Assembly: GCF_014647675.1 (NCBI RefSeq)
Contig: NZ_BMPQ01000002.1
Span: 545,071-609,070, forward strand
Source: Streptomyces flaveus
Lineage (GTDB): Bacteria; Actinomycetota; Actinomycetes; Streptomycetales; Streptomycetaceae
Length of the DNA: 64,000 nucleotides
Reading direction: 5' to 3'
Shown: positions 50,671-60,611 of the stretch, in pieces
Layout: each line of letters begins with the position of its first letter
Position numbering within the stretch: position 1 is the first letter of the stretch
Made by a program: the position numbers and the translations under genes
The notes under the pieces: generated by a model
Told to the model about the DNA's origin: nothing
The model's database searches: none
What the model saw: only the letters and a program-made list of their open reading frames with translations

Positions 50671-53595
50671 TCAGCCGCTTCCGCCGCTCCCTTCGGGAGT
50701 GTCGCCGCTGTTGGCCGCGCCCTCACCACCGGTGTTGTCGGGCTGGGCCTGGGCCTCCTCGGCCCGCTGCAGCGCTTCCTCGAGGTCCTGCTGCGCCCGG
50801 CCGTACGCCTCCCAGTCGCCCTTCTTCAGGGCTTCCTGGCCGGCCTCGTAGGCCTCCTGGGCGTCGTCGAGCGCCTGTTGGAGCGTTGTGTCACCCGTTG
50901 CCGGTGGTGGCTCGGTGGTGTCGTCACCCTCGTCCGGTGGCGGGGGCGTGGCCTCCGACGCGAAGACCTTGTCGAGCGCCTGGCTGAGGGTGTCCTCGAA
51001 GGCGGTGGTGCCTCCGTACGACACCGCGACCTTCTTCAGCAGCGGATACTCGGCGTTGCTGCCCTGTACATAGATCGGTTCGACGTACAGGAATCCGGCG
51101 TCCATGGGCACCGCGAGCAGATTTCCGAAGATCATGTTCGACTTCGACGTCTCCGCGTTCCGCGTGAACTCCTGGACCGCCGGCATCGAACTCAACTTGC
51201 TCTGCCACTGCACCGGTCCGTCCACCTCGGACTCGCCGGTGACTCTGAGCAGCCGCATCGTGCCGTACTCGTCGCTGTTCGCATCGGCGTCCACCGCCAT
51301 GTACGCGGCCAGGTTCGGCCGTCCGCTCGGGGTGAACGTGGTCGTCAGCGAGAACCGCTGCTGATCGTCTCCGGGCATCTTCAGCGACAGGTAGTACGGC
51401 GGTACGGCGATGCTGTCTTTTCGGCTCGTCGGGTCGTTCGGCACCTGCCACACGTCACTCGCGTTGTAGAACTGGTCGGCGTTGGTGACGTGGTAGATGC
51501 CCAGCTGCTCGCGCTGCACCTTGAACAGGTCCTGCGGGTAGCGCAGATGCTCCTTCAGCTCGGCCGGGATGTCGGCCTTCGCCTTGACCGTGCCCGGGTA
51601 CGCCTTCTTCCACGTCTTCAGGACCGGGTCCTTCTCGTCCCACGTGTAGAGGTTGACGCTGCCGTCGTACGCGTCGACGGTCGCCTTCACCGAGTTGCGG
51701 ATGTAGTTGACCTGGTTCTGCTGGGCGACCACCGTGCGCGCACTGTCCTCGTCCGTGAGCGCATCCGTGGTGGTGTCGCCGAGTGTCGTGCGCGATGCAT
51801 ACGGATAACCGTTCGTGGTGGTGTAGGCATCGACGACCCACACGACCCGCTTGCCGATGACGGTCGGATAGGCGTCACCGTCGATGGTCAGCCAAGGCGC
51901 GACCGCCTCGACGCGCTCCTTCGGCGTGCGGTTGTAGAGGATCTTCGATCCCTCGCCGATGGCGCCTGAGTACAGCATCTGCGGCTCACTGAAAGCGGCC
52001 GCGTACGCGGCGCGGTTCAGCGGGTTCGACAGGTCGATACCGCCGTTGCCCTTGTACTGGTACGTCTTCTGGCCGCCCGCCTCCTCGTAGTCGAGCTCCT
52101 TCTGGGAGCCACCCACGATCGAGTACTGGGTGGTCTTCTCGCCGAAGTAGATGCGCTGCTCGTAGCCCTTGTTGAAGGTGCCGGTGGTGGGCAGGCCCTG
52201 CTCGGTGAAGGCCGGGGAACCCTCGGAACCCGGCTGGATCTCGGTGCCCTTGGCCGCGATGGCGCCGTACCCGTGCGTGTAGATGAAGTGCTGGTTGATC
52301 CAGTTCTTCTTGTCGACGCGGTCGAGGTTCAGCTCACGCAGACCGATGATCGTGTCCTGGCCGTTGTACCGGTCGATGTCCAGCGTGGTCGGGAACTGGT
52401 AGTACTTCCGCTCCTGCTCCAGCTGTTGGAACGTCGGCGAGACCACGTTCGGGTCGTTCAGCCGGTAGCTCGCGACCGAATCGGCCTGGTCGCGCTGCTG
52501 CTTGGCGTCGCCGCCGTTGCCCGTACCCGAGATCTCGTCGATCTTGACGCCGTCGATGCCGTACGCCTTGCGCGTTGCCTCGATGTTCTTCTCGATGTAC
52601 GAGGTCTCCTTGGCCTGCTCGTTCGGCTTGACCTGGAACTGCTGCACGATCGCCGGGTACAGCCCGCCGATCAGCAGGGCGGAGAGAACCAGCAGACCGA
52701 AGCCGATCAGCGGCAGTTGCCAGGTGCGCCGCCACAGCGTGGCGAAGAACAGGAGAGCGCAAATCACGGCGATGCAGAACAGGATGGTCTTGGCCGGCAG
52801 GTAGGCGTTGGCGTCGACGTACCTGAGGCCCGTCCAGTTGTCCGTCGCCTTGAAGTCGCTGGATTTCACGGCGAGTCCGTACCGGTCGAGCCAGTACGCG
52901 ACCGCCTTCAAAGCGACGAACAGGCCAAGCAGCACGGAGAGATGGCCGGTGGCCGCGGCTGTGGCACGCGCTCCGGGGCTGGTGACCCGCAGTCCGCCGT
53001 ACAGGTAGTGGGTCAGGGCGGCGGCGATCACCGACAGGATCGTGGCGGCGAAGCCGAAGCCCACCAGGAAGCGGTACCAGGGCAGGTCGAAGGCGTAGAA
53101 GGAGACGTCGAGGTGGAACTGGGGGTCCTTCTGGTTGAAGGACACTCCGTTCACCCACATCAGCCACGTACGCCACTGGCCTGACGCGGAGGCACCCGCG
53201 ATCAGCCCGATGAGGGCGGTGATCCCGAACAGGATCCACTTCTTGTACGGGGCCACGCCCATGCGGTAGCGGTCGAGGCTCTGTTGCTCCATCGACATGG
53301 CGCTCAGTGGCGGCCTGAGCCGGTGGGCCAGCCAGATGTTCACGCCGACGGCCACGGCCATCAGCAGTCCGAAGACGAAGAACAGGCCGATCTTGGTCCA
53401 CAGGGTGGTCGTGAAGACTGAGGAGTACTTGACCGATCGGTACCAGAGCCAGTCCGTCCAGAACCCCGCGAACATGACGAACGCCATGGCCAGCACGGCC
53501 AGTACGCCCAGTGTCATGAGCAGGGTCCGGACGCGCCGGGACGGTCGGCCCACTCTGATCCGTGGCCCCGTCGGGCCTCCGCCGCGGTCCGGCAT
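50671..53595 (-). CDS. UPF0182-family large membrane protein
   Basis: A 974-residue actinobacterial membrane protein of unknown function. After a basic N-terminus, seven hydrophobic segments occupy residues 20-310 ([42 protein letters not shown] and others). The remaining 650 residues are extracellular or cytoplasmic and rich in Tyr/Thr, with [19 protein letters not shown] and [17 protein letters not shown], typical family stretches. The C-terminus is an acidic, Ala/Glu-rich tail ([16 protein letters not shown]) and an Asp/Thr/Pro linker. I chose ATG 53595; the frame is open 102 codons further upstream. Confidence 0.87.
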   Translation of the reverse strand: MPDRGGGPTGPRIRVGRPSRRVRTLLMTLGVLAVLAMAFVMFAGFWTDWLWYRSVKYSSVFTTTLWTKIGLFFVFGLLMAVAVGVNIWLAHRLRPPLSAMSMEQQSLDRYRMGVAPYKKWILFGITALIGLIAGASASGQWRTWLMWVNGVSFNQKDPQFHLDVSFYAFDLPWYRFLVGFGFAATILSVIAAALTHYLYGGLRVTSPGARATAAATGHLSVLLGLFVALKAVAYWLDRYGLAVKSSDFKATDNWTGLRYVDANAYLPAKTILFCIAVICALLFFATLWRRTWQLPLIGFGLLVLSALLIGGLYPAIVQQFQVKPNEQAKETSYIEKNIEATRKAYGIDGVKIDEISGTGNGGDAKQQRDQADSVASYRLNDPNVVSPTFQQLEQERKYYQFPTTLDIDRYNGQDTIIGLRELNLDRVDKKNWINQHFIYTHGYGAIAAKGTEIQPGSEGSPAFTEQGLPTTGTFNKGYEQRIYFGEKTTQYSIVGGSQKELDYEEAGGQKTYQYKGNGGIDLSNPLNRAAYAAAFSEPQMLYSGAIGEGSKILYNRTPKERVEAVAPWLTIDGDAYPTVIGKRVVWVVDAYTTTNGYPYASRTTLGDTTTDALTDEDSARTVVAQQNQVNYIRNSVKATVDAYDGSVNLYTWDEKDPVLKTWKKAYPGTVKAKADIPAELKEHLRYPQDLFKVQREQLGIYHVTNADQFYNASDVWQVPNDPTSRKDSIAVPPYYLSLKMPGDDQQRFSLTTTFTPSGRPNLAAYMAVDADANSDEYGTMRLLRVTGESEVDGPVQWQSKLSSMPAVQEFTRNAETSKSNMIFGNLLAVPMDAGFLYVEPIYVQGSNAEYPLLKKVAVSYGGTTAFEDTLSQALDKVFASEATPPPPDEGDDTTEPPPATGDTTLQQALDDAQEAYEAGQEALKKGDWEAYGRAQQDLEEALQRAEEAQAQPDNTGGEGAANSGDTPEGSGGSG

Positions 53596-53732
53596 CTGGA
53601 AAGCCAAGGTGTGCACCTCGAAGTTCGGTCTGGGTCTTTTTGGGCCCTGCGAACACAGGGCCACATCTATGCAACTTACTGATGCTTTACTCGGTTCCCG
53701 GTTTCGGGTCCGAACGAGGCAGGATTGTGACC

Positions 53733-54290
53733 ATGTCCAACTCCGCCTCCACAGGCACCCCCATGGCGGCCGGTCCCCTGACCCGTGCCGTCCTCGAAAT
53801 CGACGAGTACGTATCCGGGCTCGGCTGGGACCAGCCCGCACGGCTCTTCGCGCTGGTCGACACCGCTCAGCTGCGCTCCGAGGAGCCCGGCCTCGCGGCA
53901 CGTCTCGGTCTCGCCGACGACGCTCCCGCCGGCGCTCTTACCCCCATCGAACAGGAGGAACTCCCCGCGGGCAGCCCTCTGGACGAGTTTCTCGGCACCA
54001 TCGCCTGGCCGGACGCGGTGGCCGGCTGCGCGCTGTCCGTGGAGCGGCTGATGCTGCCGCCGTCCGCGGAGGCGTCGGTTCCGGAAGGTCTCGACGAGAA
54101 GCGTCTGGCGAAGTGGGTCGCCGAGCACCCCGAGCGCCAGGAGGTCCGGATGACCGTCGGCGTGCTGCGCGGCGGGAAGCGCGAGTCGGCGCTGCGGCTG
54201 CGCGAGAAGGACGCGGCGACCGAGGTGCTCACCGGCTCCGATCTGGTGCCGGGGCTGGCGGAGGCGCTGGTGGCGACATTCGCCGAGTAG
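53733..54290 (+). CDS. PPA1309-family protein
   Basis: A 185-residue protein conserved in actinobacteria, named after PPA1309. It reads [32 protein letters not shown] in the N-terminal part and contains [19 protein letters not shown] and [24 protein letters not shown] later. Function is unknown. It is divergent from the UPF0182 gene, as in relatives, so the two may be functionally connected. The start is fixed at ATG 53733 with a moderate RBS. Confidence 0.83.
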   Translation: MSNSASTGTPMAAGPLTRAVLEIDEYVSGLGWDQPARLFALVDTAQLRSEEPGLAARLGLADDAPAGALTPIEQEELPAGSPLDEFLGTIAWPDAVAGCALSVERLMLPPSAEASVPEGLDEKRLAKWVAEHPERQEVRMTVGVLRGGKRESALRLREKDAATEVLTGSDLVPGLAEALVATFAE

Positions 54291-54315
54291 CACTTGTAGT
54301 ACTTCACGAGCCGGC

Positions 54316-55410
54316 TCAGCTCTTCGTGCACTGGGGCAGGTCGTCGGTGTTGCCGCCCCGGATGTCCTTGAGGGCGTTCATCGCGTCGTCGAGGGTGTCG
54401 ACCTTGACGAGGGTGAGCCCGTCGGGGATGTCCCGGGCGGCTGCCGCGCAGTTGTCCTTGGGCGTCAGGAAGTACTGGGCGCCCTGGGCGCGGGCGCCGA
54501 CCGTCTTCATCTCGATGCCGCCGATGGGGCCGACCTTGCCGTCGTCGTCGATGGTGCCGGTGCCGGCCACGAACTTGCCGCCGGTGAGATCGCCAGGGGT
54601 GAGCTTGTCGACGATGCCGAGGGCGAACATCAGACCGGCGCTCGGACCGCCGACGTCGGCGAGCTTGATGTCGATGGTGAACGGGAACGTGTGATCGGTC
54701 CCGGCCGCGATGCCGACTATCGCGCGCTCCTCGCCGTCGTCGTCCGACTTCGTCGTGGTGATGGTGATGTCCTCGGTCTTCGTCGCCGTCCGGTTCTCCT
54801 TCTCGGCGGCGGCCTGCTCCTTGGCGGGCACGACGGTGAAGACGACCTTCTCGCCGGGCTTGTGCTTGGTGACGAGCTTCGCCACCTCGTCGTACGCCTT
54901 GACCGGCGTACCGTCCACGGCCTTGATCACATCACCCGCGTGCAGCTTGTCCTCGGCCGGGCTGTCCTTGAGCACGGAGGAGACGATGGTCCAGGACTTC
55001 ACCGCGATGTTCCGCTCCTTGAGGGCGGCGACCTTGGCGGTTTCCTGGGACTGACTGAACTCCTCGGCGTTCTCCTGCGTCGACTGCTCCTCCGTCTTGC
55101 CGTCGGGGTAGAGCGTGTCGTGCGGGACCACCTTGTTGTCGTGCGCCAGCCAGCCGTAGACGGCCTCGACGAGGTTCATCTTGTAGTCGGCGCTCGTGAC
55201 ACGGACCGTCGTCATGTTGAGATGGCCGCTCGCCGGGTAGGTCTTGCGGCCGGAGATCTGGAGCACCGGCTCGCCGTCGTGCTCGCCGAGCGTGTTCACC
55301 GTCGGACCCGGTGACATCTCCGAGTACGGCACATTGATGAAGACCCCTGCGCACAGGAGCGCGATCAGCATCAGGGTGGAGGCGAGCATCGTCGCGGTGC
55401 GGCGTGGCAT
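54316..55410 (-). CDS. YlbL-like PDZ-Lon secreted/membrane protease
   Basis: A 364-residue protein of the YlbL type. One N-terminal membrane anchor (MLASTLMLIALLCAGVFI) precedes a PDZ domain (KDSPAEDKLHAGDVIKAVDGTPVKAYDEV, about residue 155-205) and a Lon-like serine protease domain. The Lon catalytic Ser is in GGPSAGLMFAL; the Lys is probably in IGGIEMKTVGARA, 40-odd residues later. The protease domain would face outward, so it likely acts on envelope proteins. The start is uncertain (ATG 55410 or seven codons earlier). Confidence 0.9.
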   Translation of the reverse strand: MPRRTATMLASTLMLIALLCAGVFINVPYSEMSPGPTVNTLGEHDGEPVLQISGRKTYPASGHLNMTTVRVTSADYKMNLVEAVYGWLAHDNKVVPHDTLYPDGKTEEQSTQENAEEFSQSQETAKVAALKERNIAVKSWTIVSSVLKDSPAEDKLHAGDVIKAVDGTPVKAYDEVAKLVTKHKPGEKVVFTVVPAKEQAAAEKENRTATKTEDITITTTKSDDDGEERAIVGIAAGTDHTFPFTIDIKLADVGGPSAGLMFALGIVDKLTPGDLTGGKFVAGTGTIDDDGKVGPIGGIEMKTVGARAQGAQYFLTPKDNCAAAARDIPDGLTLVKVDTLDDAMNALKDIRGGNTDDLPQCTKS

Positions 55411-55514
55411 GGAACGACAGTACGGGACCACCCTGTCAATGCACCGTCGGGGCCGCCTGTACGGGACATCGGGGCCGGGGCGCAGACGTCCTCAGGCGGC
55501 TTCGGTGCCGGTGG

Positions 55515-55709
55515 TCAGACGTCGGTGGGCGACTTCTCGGTGGGCTGCTTCTCCGTGTGCTGTTTCTCCATGGCCTCGCGGAAGCGCGTATAGCCCGCGA
55601 GTTCGGCGCCGTCCCCGATGGTCCTGCGGTTCCGGCTGGCCCAAGTGCCCCACACTCCGGCACCGATCGCAGCCAAAAGCGGAATCAGCAACCAGGCGAG
55701 CGCCGCCAT
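55515..55709 (-). CDS. Small single-pass membrane protein
   Basis: A 64-residue protein. A helix MAALAWLLIPLLAAIGAGVWG is followed by a basic segment (ASRNRRTIGDGAEL) and a charged tail rich in Glu/Lys/Thr (EKQHTEKQPTEKSP). ATG 55709 has a perfect GGGAGGT five bases upstream, deciding the start over GTG 55736. It lies upstream of the PDZ-Lon protease gene in the same direction, 104 bases apart, and follows moaE; similar small proteins are common in Streptomyces. Confidence 0.75.
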   Translation of the reverse strand: MAALAWLLIPLLAAIGAGVWGTWASRNRRTIGDGAELAGYTRFREAMEKQHTEKQPTEKSPTDV

Positions 55710-55827
55710 GCCGACCTCCCAACCCCATGAAGCCACCGCAACTGACTGATCAGCAGATTAACCATGCCCGTGTCCAACGCTCACGGCAGGGGTGAGGTTA
55801 CGCAACCGGAACGCGCGTGTGCGCGGA

Positions 55828-56289
55828 TCAGCAGGCGCCCACCCATTCTTCTGTCCCGTCCGAGAACTTCTGGTGCTTCCAGATCGGCACTTCATGCTTC
55901 AGGTCGTCGATCAGCTTGCGGCAGGCTTCGAAGGCCTCGCCACGATGGGGACAGGAAACGGCGACGACGACGGCCAGGTCCCCCACCCTGAGATCCCCCA
56001 CCCGGTGAACGGCCGCAAGCGCCCGCACCGGATACTCGGCGACAACCTTCTCGGCGACCCGCCGCATCTCCGCCTCGGCACTGGGATGGCAGGAGTACCC
56101 GAGCGCGTCGACGTCCGCTCCCCCGTCGTGATTCCTGACGGTCCCGACGAACAGCGCGGTCCCTCCGGAGGCGTCGTCCCCGACAGCGCGGAAAACCTCG
56201 TCTACGGAGAGGGCGGTTTCCCGGATGGCCAGGAGCTTGATCGGGTCTTGCGCCGCCTGCTCACCGGGGTGATCGTTCATAGGTGCCAT
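55828..56289 (-). CDS. moaE: MoaE, molybdopterin synthase large subunit
   Basis: A 153-residue subunit that, with thiocarboxylated MoaD, converts precursor Z to molybdopterin. The family core is intact: GGTALFVGTVRNHDGG near the N-terminus, HRVGDLRVGDLAVVVAVSCPHRGEAF in the middle, and the active-site Lys in VPIWKHQKFSDG. Start ATG 56289 follows GGGGTC; ATG 56280 is possible. No moaD is adjacent. Confidence 0.93.
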   Translation of the reverse strand: MAPMNDHPGEQAAQDPIKLLAIRETALSVDEVFRAVGDDASGGTALFVGTVRNHDGGADVDALGYSCHPSAEAEMRRVAEKVVAEYPVRALAAVHRVGDLRVGDLAVVVAVSCPHRGEAFEACRKLIDDLKHEVPIWKHQKFSDGTEEWVGAC

Positions 56290-56346
56290 GACCCCATCGT
56301 GCCCCACCCCGCTGACAGCACGGAACAGCGTTTTCCTGCCCCACGC

Positions 56347-56379
56347 CAACTTCAGCCCGTCCGGCGATCGAGGACGAGG
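56347..56379. repeat. Common Streptomyces dispersed repeat
   Basis: CAACTTCAGCCCGTCCGGCG followed by ATCGAGGACGAGG. I recognise this as a frequently dispersed intergenic sequence in Streptomyces chromosomes. A nearby hairpin, CTGGGG-ACGCAG-CCCCAG at 56402-56419, belongs to the same noncoding stretch between the epimerase-like gene and moaE. Confidence 0.65.
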
Positions 56380-56466
56380 CTGTTCAGGCCGATAAGCGGG
56401 GCTGGGGACGCAGCCCCAGGGATGGGTAGGGGCGGCGGGGCGAGACAACCCGGCGCACCGGCCGCG

Positions 56467-57630
56467 TCAGATCCGCCGTCGGGCCTTCCGCGCCCGGCGG
56501 ACCAGCGCGGCCGTACCCAGCAGCGCGACCGTCGCGCCCGCGGCGCCCGCGGCGGTGGCGTCCTTGCGGCCGAGGCGGCGGCCGGCCACCGTGTGCCGCC
56601 CGGCAACCTCCTCCAGGAGCTCGGCGAGGACCTCCTCGTTGGTCCACTGCGGGCGCCATCCGGCGTCGTGGAGCCGGCTCCCGCTGACCACCCAGGGGTA
56701 CATCGTGTAGGCGAGGTCTCCGGCCGGCGACGGCGTGAGTCCGATCCGGTGGAGCCGGGCCGCAGCACCCAGGGCGACGGCCGAGGGCAGTTCCATCCGC
56801 CGGATCCCGCTGAGTTCCTCGACCTCCTCCTGTTCCAGCCATCCGTCGCAGCCCACGGCCAGCTCACCGTCGGCCTTCTCCAGGACGGCGTACTCCAGGG
56901 CACTGCACAGGTCCTCGACGTGGCAGAACTGCCAGGCGGGCCGGGACCCGGCGACGACCAGCAGCCGGGGTGACTCGAAGTAGCGCGTGAGGGCCGTGTC
57001 GGTGCCGCCGACGAGCACGGCGGGCCGTACGACGGTGACGTTGAGCCCGGGATGCGCGCGGGGCGCCCGCCGGGCGAGCCGTTCGATCTCCAGGAGATCG
57101 CCGACGCCAGTGGCCTCCGCGGTGGCGCGCAGTTCGGCGTCTTCGGAGAGGGGCAGTTCGTTGTCGGGCAGCGCTCCGTAGACCATGGCCGAGGTGCACA
57201 GCACCACCCGGTGCACTCCGGCGGCGGCCGCGGCGGTGAGCACGGTCTGGGTGCCCCGCACGTTGTACGCGGTGCGCGCCGCGGGATCGGTCTCCAGGTC
57301 GAGGTCGAGCGCCAGATGGACCACGACGTCCGCGCCGCGGAGCTTCTCGGCGATCGCCGGGTCTCGTACGTCGAGGATGTGCCAGTGGGCGTCCGCGCAC
57401 TCACCACGCCGCTCGTCGATGGCGATGACCTGCTTGATCTCGTCGCTGGCGGCGAGCCGCTCGGTGAGCAGAGCGCCGATGCCGTCGGCGGCGCCGGTGA
57501 CCGCGACGACGGGGCCGCGCAGGGCAGTCGACTCTCCGGCGCGCAGCGCCGTCGTCGAGGGACGGTGGTCGGGCGACGGGTGGGCTGAGAGGTTTCGCGC
57601 TGCGCGAACCTGTGGATCTGGGGAACTCAC
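56467..57630 (-). CDS. NAD-dependent epimerase/dehydratase-like protein
   Basis: A 387-residue extended-SDR-fold protein. The Rossmann signature is VVAVTGAADGIGALLTERL. An acceptor-site motif occurs as LCTSAMVYGALPDNELPL. The usual YxxxK catalytic pair is missing, so it may not be an active epimerase. The C-terminus has a hydrophobic helix (GAAGATVALLGTAALV) and ends in a basic run (RRARKARRRI), perhaps membrane-attached. GTG 57630 has GGAG upstream. It follows a divergent Zincin-like gene. Confidence 0.83.
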   Translation of the reverse strand: MSSPDPQVRAARNLSAHPSPDHRPSTTALRAGESTALRGPVVAVTGAADGIGALLTERLAASDEIKQVIAIDERRGECADAHWHILDVRDPAIAEKLRGADVVVHLALDLDLETDPAARTAYNVRGTQTVLTAAAAAGVHRVVLCTSAMVYGALPDNELPLSEDAELRATAEATGVGDLLEIERLARRAPRAHPGLNVTVVRPAVLVGGTDTALTRYFESPRLLVVAGSRPAWQFCHVEDLCSALEYAVLEKADGELAVGCDGWLEQEEVEELSGIRRMELPSAVALGAAARLHRIGLTPSPAGDLAYTMYPWVVSGSRLHDAGWRPQWTNEEVLAELLEEVAGRHTVAGRRLGRKDATAAGAAGATVALLGTAALVRRARKARRRI

Positions 57631-57822
57631 CGGGCGTCTCCAGCGGTTGTCTTCAGTAAGAACGCGCGTGATGCGTACGTACCAGGTGGCATCCATCCTG
57701 CCGCAGCCCAGGAGTCGGCGAAGCATCGAGGCCTGAACCGGCCGCGGTGTCTACGCTGGGTGGTGTTGTCGGGCAACCGCGCCGTCGGAGAGAACCGGCG
57801 GCCTTACCAGCCGAGGAATCCC

Positions 57823-59265
57823 GTGAGTGACACCCCATTCGGATTCGGCCTTCCGCCGGAGGAGCCGGACGACGGCGACGAGGGCAAGGAGAAGGACCAG
57901 CAGAGCGGTGGTGGCCAGGGACCGGCCAACCCGTTCGGTTTCGGGTTCCCCGGAGCCGGCGGACCCGGCGCCGACAACCCGCTCGCCGCGATGTTCGGTT
58001 CCATGAACCCCAACGATCTGGGCGCCGCCTTCCAGCAGCTGGGCCAGATGCTCTCGTACGAGGGCGGCCCGGTGAACTGGGACATGGCCAAACAGATCGC
58101 CCGTCAGACGGTGTCCCAGGGCACCTCTGACGGCACGAAGGACTCAAGTGTCGGCCCAGCCGAGCGCTCGGGGGTCGAGGAGGCCGTGCGCCTGGCCGAC
58201 CTGTGGCTGGACGACGCGACGTCCCTGCCGTCCGGCGCCGGCTCCGCGGTGGCGTGGAGCCGCGCGGAGTGGGTCGAGGCGACCCTTCCCGTGTGGAAGG
58301 AGCTCGTCGACCCCGTTGCCGAGCGCGTCGGCGCGGCCATGGGCGATGTGCTTCCCGAGGAGATGCAGGCCATGGCCGGCCCGCTGATCGGGATGATGCG
58401 CTCCATGGGCGGCGCCATGTTCGGTACGCAGATCGGTCAGGCCGTGGGCGTGCTCGCGGGCGAGGTCTTCGGCTCGACCGACATCGGACTGCCGCTGGGC
58501 CCGGCCGGCCGGGCCGCGCTGCTTCCGGTGAACGTCGAGGCGTTCGGCAAGGACCTCGGCGTACCGAAGGAGGAGGTGCGGCTGTACCTCGCCCTGCGCG
58601 AGGCCGCCCACCAGCGTCTGTTCGCGCATGTGCCGTGGCTGCGCTCGCACCTGTTCGGAGCGGTCGAGGGCTACGCACGCGGGATCAAGGTCGACACGGC
58701 CAAGCTGGAGGATGTGGTCGGCCAGCTCGACCCGTCCAACCCGGAACAGCTTCAGGACGCGCTCCAGCAGGGCATGTTCCAACCGGAGGACACGCCGGCC
58801 CAGAAGGCGGCGCTGGCCCGCCTGGAGACGGCGCTGGCGCTCGTCGAGGGCTGGGTGGACGCGGTCGTGCACGCGGCGGCGAAGCCGCGTCTGTCGTCCG
58901 CGGACGCGCTGCGTGAGACGCTGCGCCGCCGCCGTGCGTCGGGCGGTCCCGCCGAGCAGACCTTCGCCACGCTGATCGGCCTGGAGCTGCGCCCGCGTCG
59001 GCTGCGGGATGCCTCGCGGCTGTGGGCCTCGCTCACGGACGCGCGCGGTGTCGATGGCCGGGACGCTCTGTGGGCGCACCCGGACATGCTGCCGACCGCC
59101 TCCGACCTGGACGACCCGGACGGTTTCGTACACCGCGAGCAAATGGACTTCTCCGAGCTGGACAAGATGCTCGGGGAGGCCGCAGGCGGCTCCACCGAGA
59201 AGCCGAACCTCAAGAAGGACGACAACGACAAGAAGGACGACGGCAAGGGCGACGTCGCCGAGTGA
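57823..59265 (+). CDS. Zincin-2/DUF2342-like putative metalloprotease
   Basis: A 480-residue actinobacterial protein annotated as zinc-dependent metalloprotease. The N-terminal 100 residues are Gly/Pro/Phe-rich (NPFGFGFPGAGGPGA). The family core runs from VEEAVRLADLWLD, through GTQIGQAVGVLAGEVFGSTDIGLPL, to LREAAHQRLFAHVPWL. A standard HExxH is absent; the AAHQR stretch occupies the place where family members show it. GTG 57823 has GAGG nearby. It overlaps the Nudix gene (GTGA), so the two are coupled. Activity is unproven. Confidence 0.82.
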   Translation: MSDTPFGFGLPPEEPDDGDEGKEKDQQSGGGQGPANPFGFGFPGAGGPGADNPLAAMFGSMNPNDLGAAFQQLGQMLSYEGGPVNWDMAKQIARQTVSQGTSDGTKDSSVGPAERSGVEEAVRLADLWLDDATSLPSGAGSAVAWSRAEWVEATLPVWKELVDPVAERVGAAMGDVLPEEMQAMAGPLIGMMRSMGGAMFGTQIGQAVGVLAGEVFGSTDIGLPLGPAGRAALLPVNVEAFGKDLGVPKEEVRLYLALREAAHQRLFAHVPWLRSHLFGAVEGYARGIKVDTAKLEDVVGQLDPSNPEQLQDALQQGMFQPEDTPAQKAALARLETALALVEGWVDAVVHAAAKPRLSSADALRETLRRRRASGGPAEQTFATLIGLELRPRRLRDASRLWASLTDARGVDGRDALWAHPDMLPTASDLDDPDGFVHREQMDFSELDKMLGEAAGGSTEKPNLKKDDNDKKDDGKGDVAE

Positions 59266-59783
59266 GCCTCCATGACGACGCGGTCCTCGTGCTGAAGAGC
59301 TACGAGGACCAGGAAGAGCTGCGACAGGCGTATCTGGACCATCTTCAGGCTCATCCGGACGGCATGTGGAAGGCCTGCGAGGCCGGGCACATCACGGCGA
59401 GTGCCCTGGTCATCGATCCGGAACAGGGGCGTGTGCTGCTGACGCTTCACAAGAAACTGCGCATGTGGCTTCAGATGGGCGGCCATTGCGAGCCTCAGGA
59501 CGCGACTGTGGAGGCGGCGGCCCTGCGTGAGGCCACGGAGGAGTCGGGCATCACTGGTCTGACACTGCTCCCGGGCGGGCCCGTACGGCTCGACCGGCAC
59601 CCGATCCCGCCGCCGTGCCACTGTCACTTCGACGTGCAGTACGCGGTGCTGGCGCCTGCCGCCGCGGTCCAGGAGATCAGCGACGAGTCGCTCGACCTGC
59701 GCTGGTTCGCGTATGACGAGGTGGCGGACGTGGCGGACGAGTCCGTGGTGCGGCTGCTCGGGGCCACGCGGGCCAGGCTCTGA
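59262..59783 (+). CDS. Nudix hydrolase-like protein
   Basis: A 173-residue Nudix-fold protein. Its box reads GGHCEPQDATVEAAAL then REATEESGI; the REUxEExGU half is intact, but the spacing before it is one residue longer and the usual first Glu is replaced (QDA). Such spacing occurs in actinobacterial relatives. Its substrate is unknown. GTG 59262 overlaps the metalloprotease stop, suggesting the two act together. A 15-base-stem terminator follows. Confidence 0.86.
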   Translation: MSLHDDAVLVLKSYEDQEELRQAYLDHLQAHPDGMWKACEAGHITASALVIDPEQGRVLLTLHKKLRMWLQMGGHCEPQDATVEAAALREATEESGITGLTLLPGGPVRLDRHPIPPPCHCHFDVQYAVLAPAAAVQEISDESLDLRWFAYDEVADVADESVVRLLGATRARL

Positions 59784-59787
59784 ATAT

Positions 59788-59821
59788 GTAAGGGGCGGCC
59801 GCAATGGCGGCCGCCCCTTAC
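59788..59821. terminator. 15-bp stem terminator between Nudix and AIM24 genes
   Basis: GTAAGGGGCGGCCGC, loop AATG, then its perfect complement. It lies between convergent genes and probably stops both. Confidence 0.92.
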
Positions 59822-59839
59822 AACTGCCTCCTGGGAGGC

Positions 59840-60595
59840 TCAACTCCAGACGTTGCCCTGGTTCTGCCCCCGGGCTCCCTGCTGGCCCACTCCGTACTGG
59901 GCGCCGAGGCCGGAGCCGATCGTCGCGTTCTGCGGCGGCAGCAGCTCGCTGGGCTGGACGAGTACGTAACCCTGGCCCATGAAGCTGAGCTCCCAGCCCT
60001 CACCGGTGTTGCCGCGGCGCCGGAACACTCCGGAGGAGTGTGTCTGGGCCTGCATCTGTACACGCAGACTCGTCGACCAGGCGACGATCGCGTCGGCGTC
60101 GCAGTTGACGAAGCGGTCGGGGGTGACCTGCATCATCAGCGGCATCCCCGAGGTCATCAGGGCGGCCTTGCCCCGCCCGGAGATGTTGAGCTGGTACTTG
60201 CCGGAGCCGGAGATGCCGTACTGGCTGTCCACGGCGATCACCTCGTGGTGCAGCGAGGAGTCCATGGCCAGGACGTAGCTGCTGTCCACGGTGAGGCCGT
60301 CCTGGTCGACGTCCACCACATGGATGTGCTGGGCGAGGTTGGCCAGATAGACGGTGCCCTGCCCATGGCAACGCATCAGGTCGAGGCCTTCTCCCGTCTG
60401 TGCGCGGGAGCGCCGCTGACCGGAACTCTGGAACTCGGCGTCGAACTCCACCAGCCCCTGGTAGGCGACCATGGTGCCCTTGCGGGCGAGCACGTCGTCG
60501 TGGCCCTCCAGGGCGACGCGCAGCATCTGCTTGTTCTGGAGGCTGTAGCGCTCCTGGGACTGCTGCTCGTTGTAGGCGAAAAGCGGGCTCTGCAT
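59840..60595 (-). CDS. AIM24-family protein, copy A
   Basis: A 251-residue protein of the AIM24/tryptophan-RNA-binding-attenuator-like beta-barrel family. Features include MLRVALEGHDDVLARKGTMVAYQG, LDLMRCHGQGTVYLA and the later GEGWELSFMGQGYVLVQPSE. The C-terminus is Gln/Gly-rich (QYGVGQQGARGQNQGN). It is the most downstream of three paralogues in one leftward group. The yeast member is mitochondrial and helps organise cristae; bacterial function is unknown. Confidence 0.87.
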   Translation of the reverse strand: MQSPLFAYNEQQSQERYSLQNKQMLRVALEGHDDVLARKGTMVAYQGLVEFDAEFQSSGQRRSRAQTGEGLDLMRCHGQGTVYLANLAQHIHVVDVDQDGLTVDSSYVLAMDSSLHHEVIAVDSQYGISGSGKYQLNISGRGKAALMTSGMPLMMQVTPDRFVNCDADAIVAWSTSLRVQMQAQTHSSGVFRRRGNTGEGWELSFMGQGYVLVQPSELLPPQNATIGSGLGAQYGVGQQGARGQNQGNVWS

Positions 60596-60611
60596 GATGT
60601 GTGGCTCCCCC

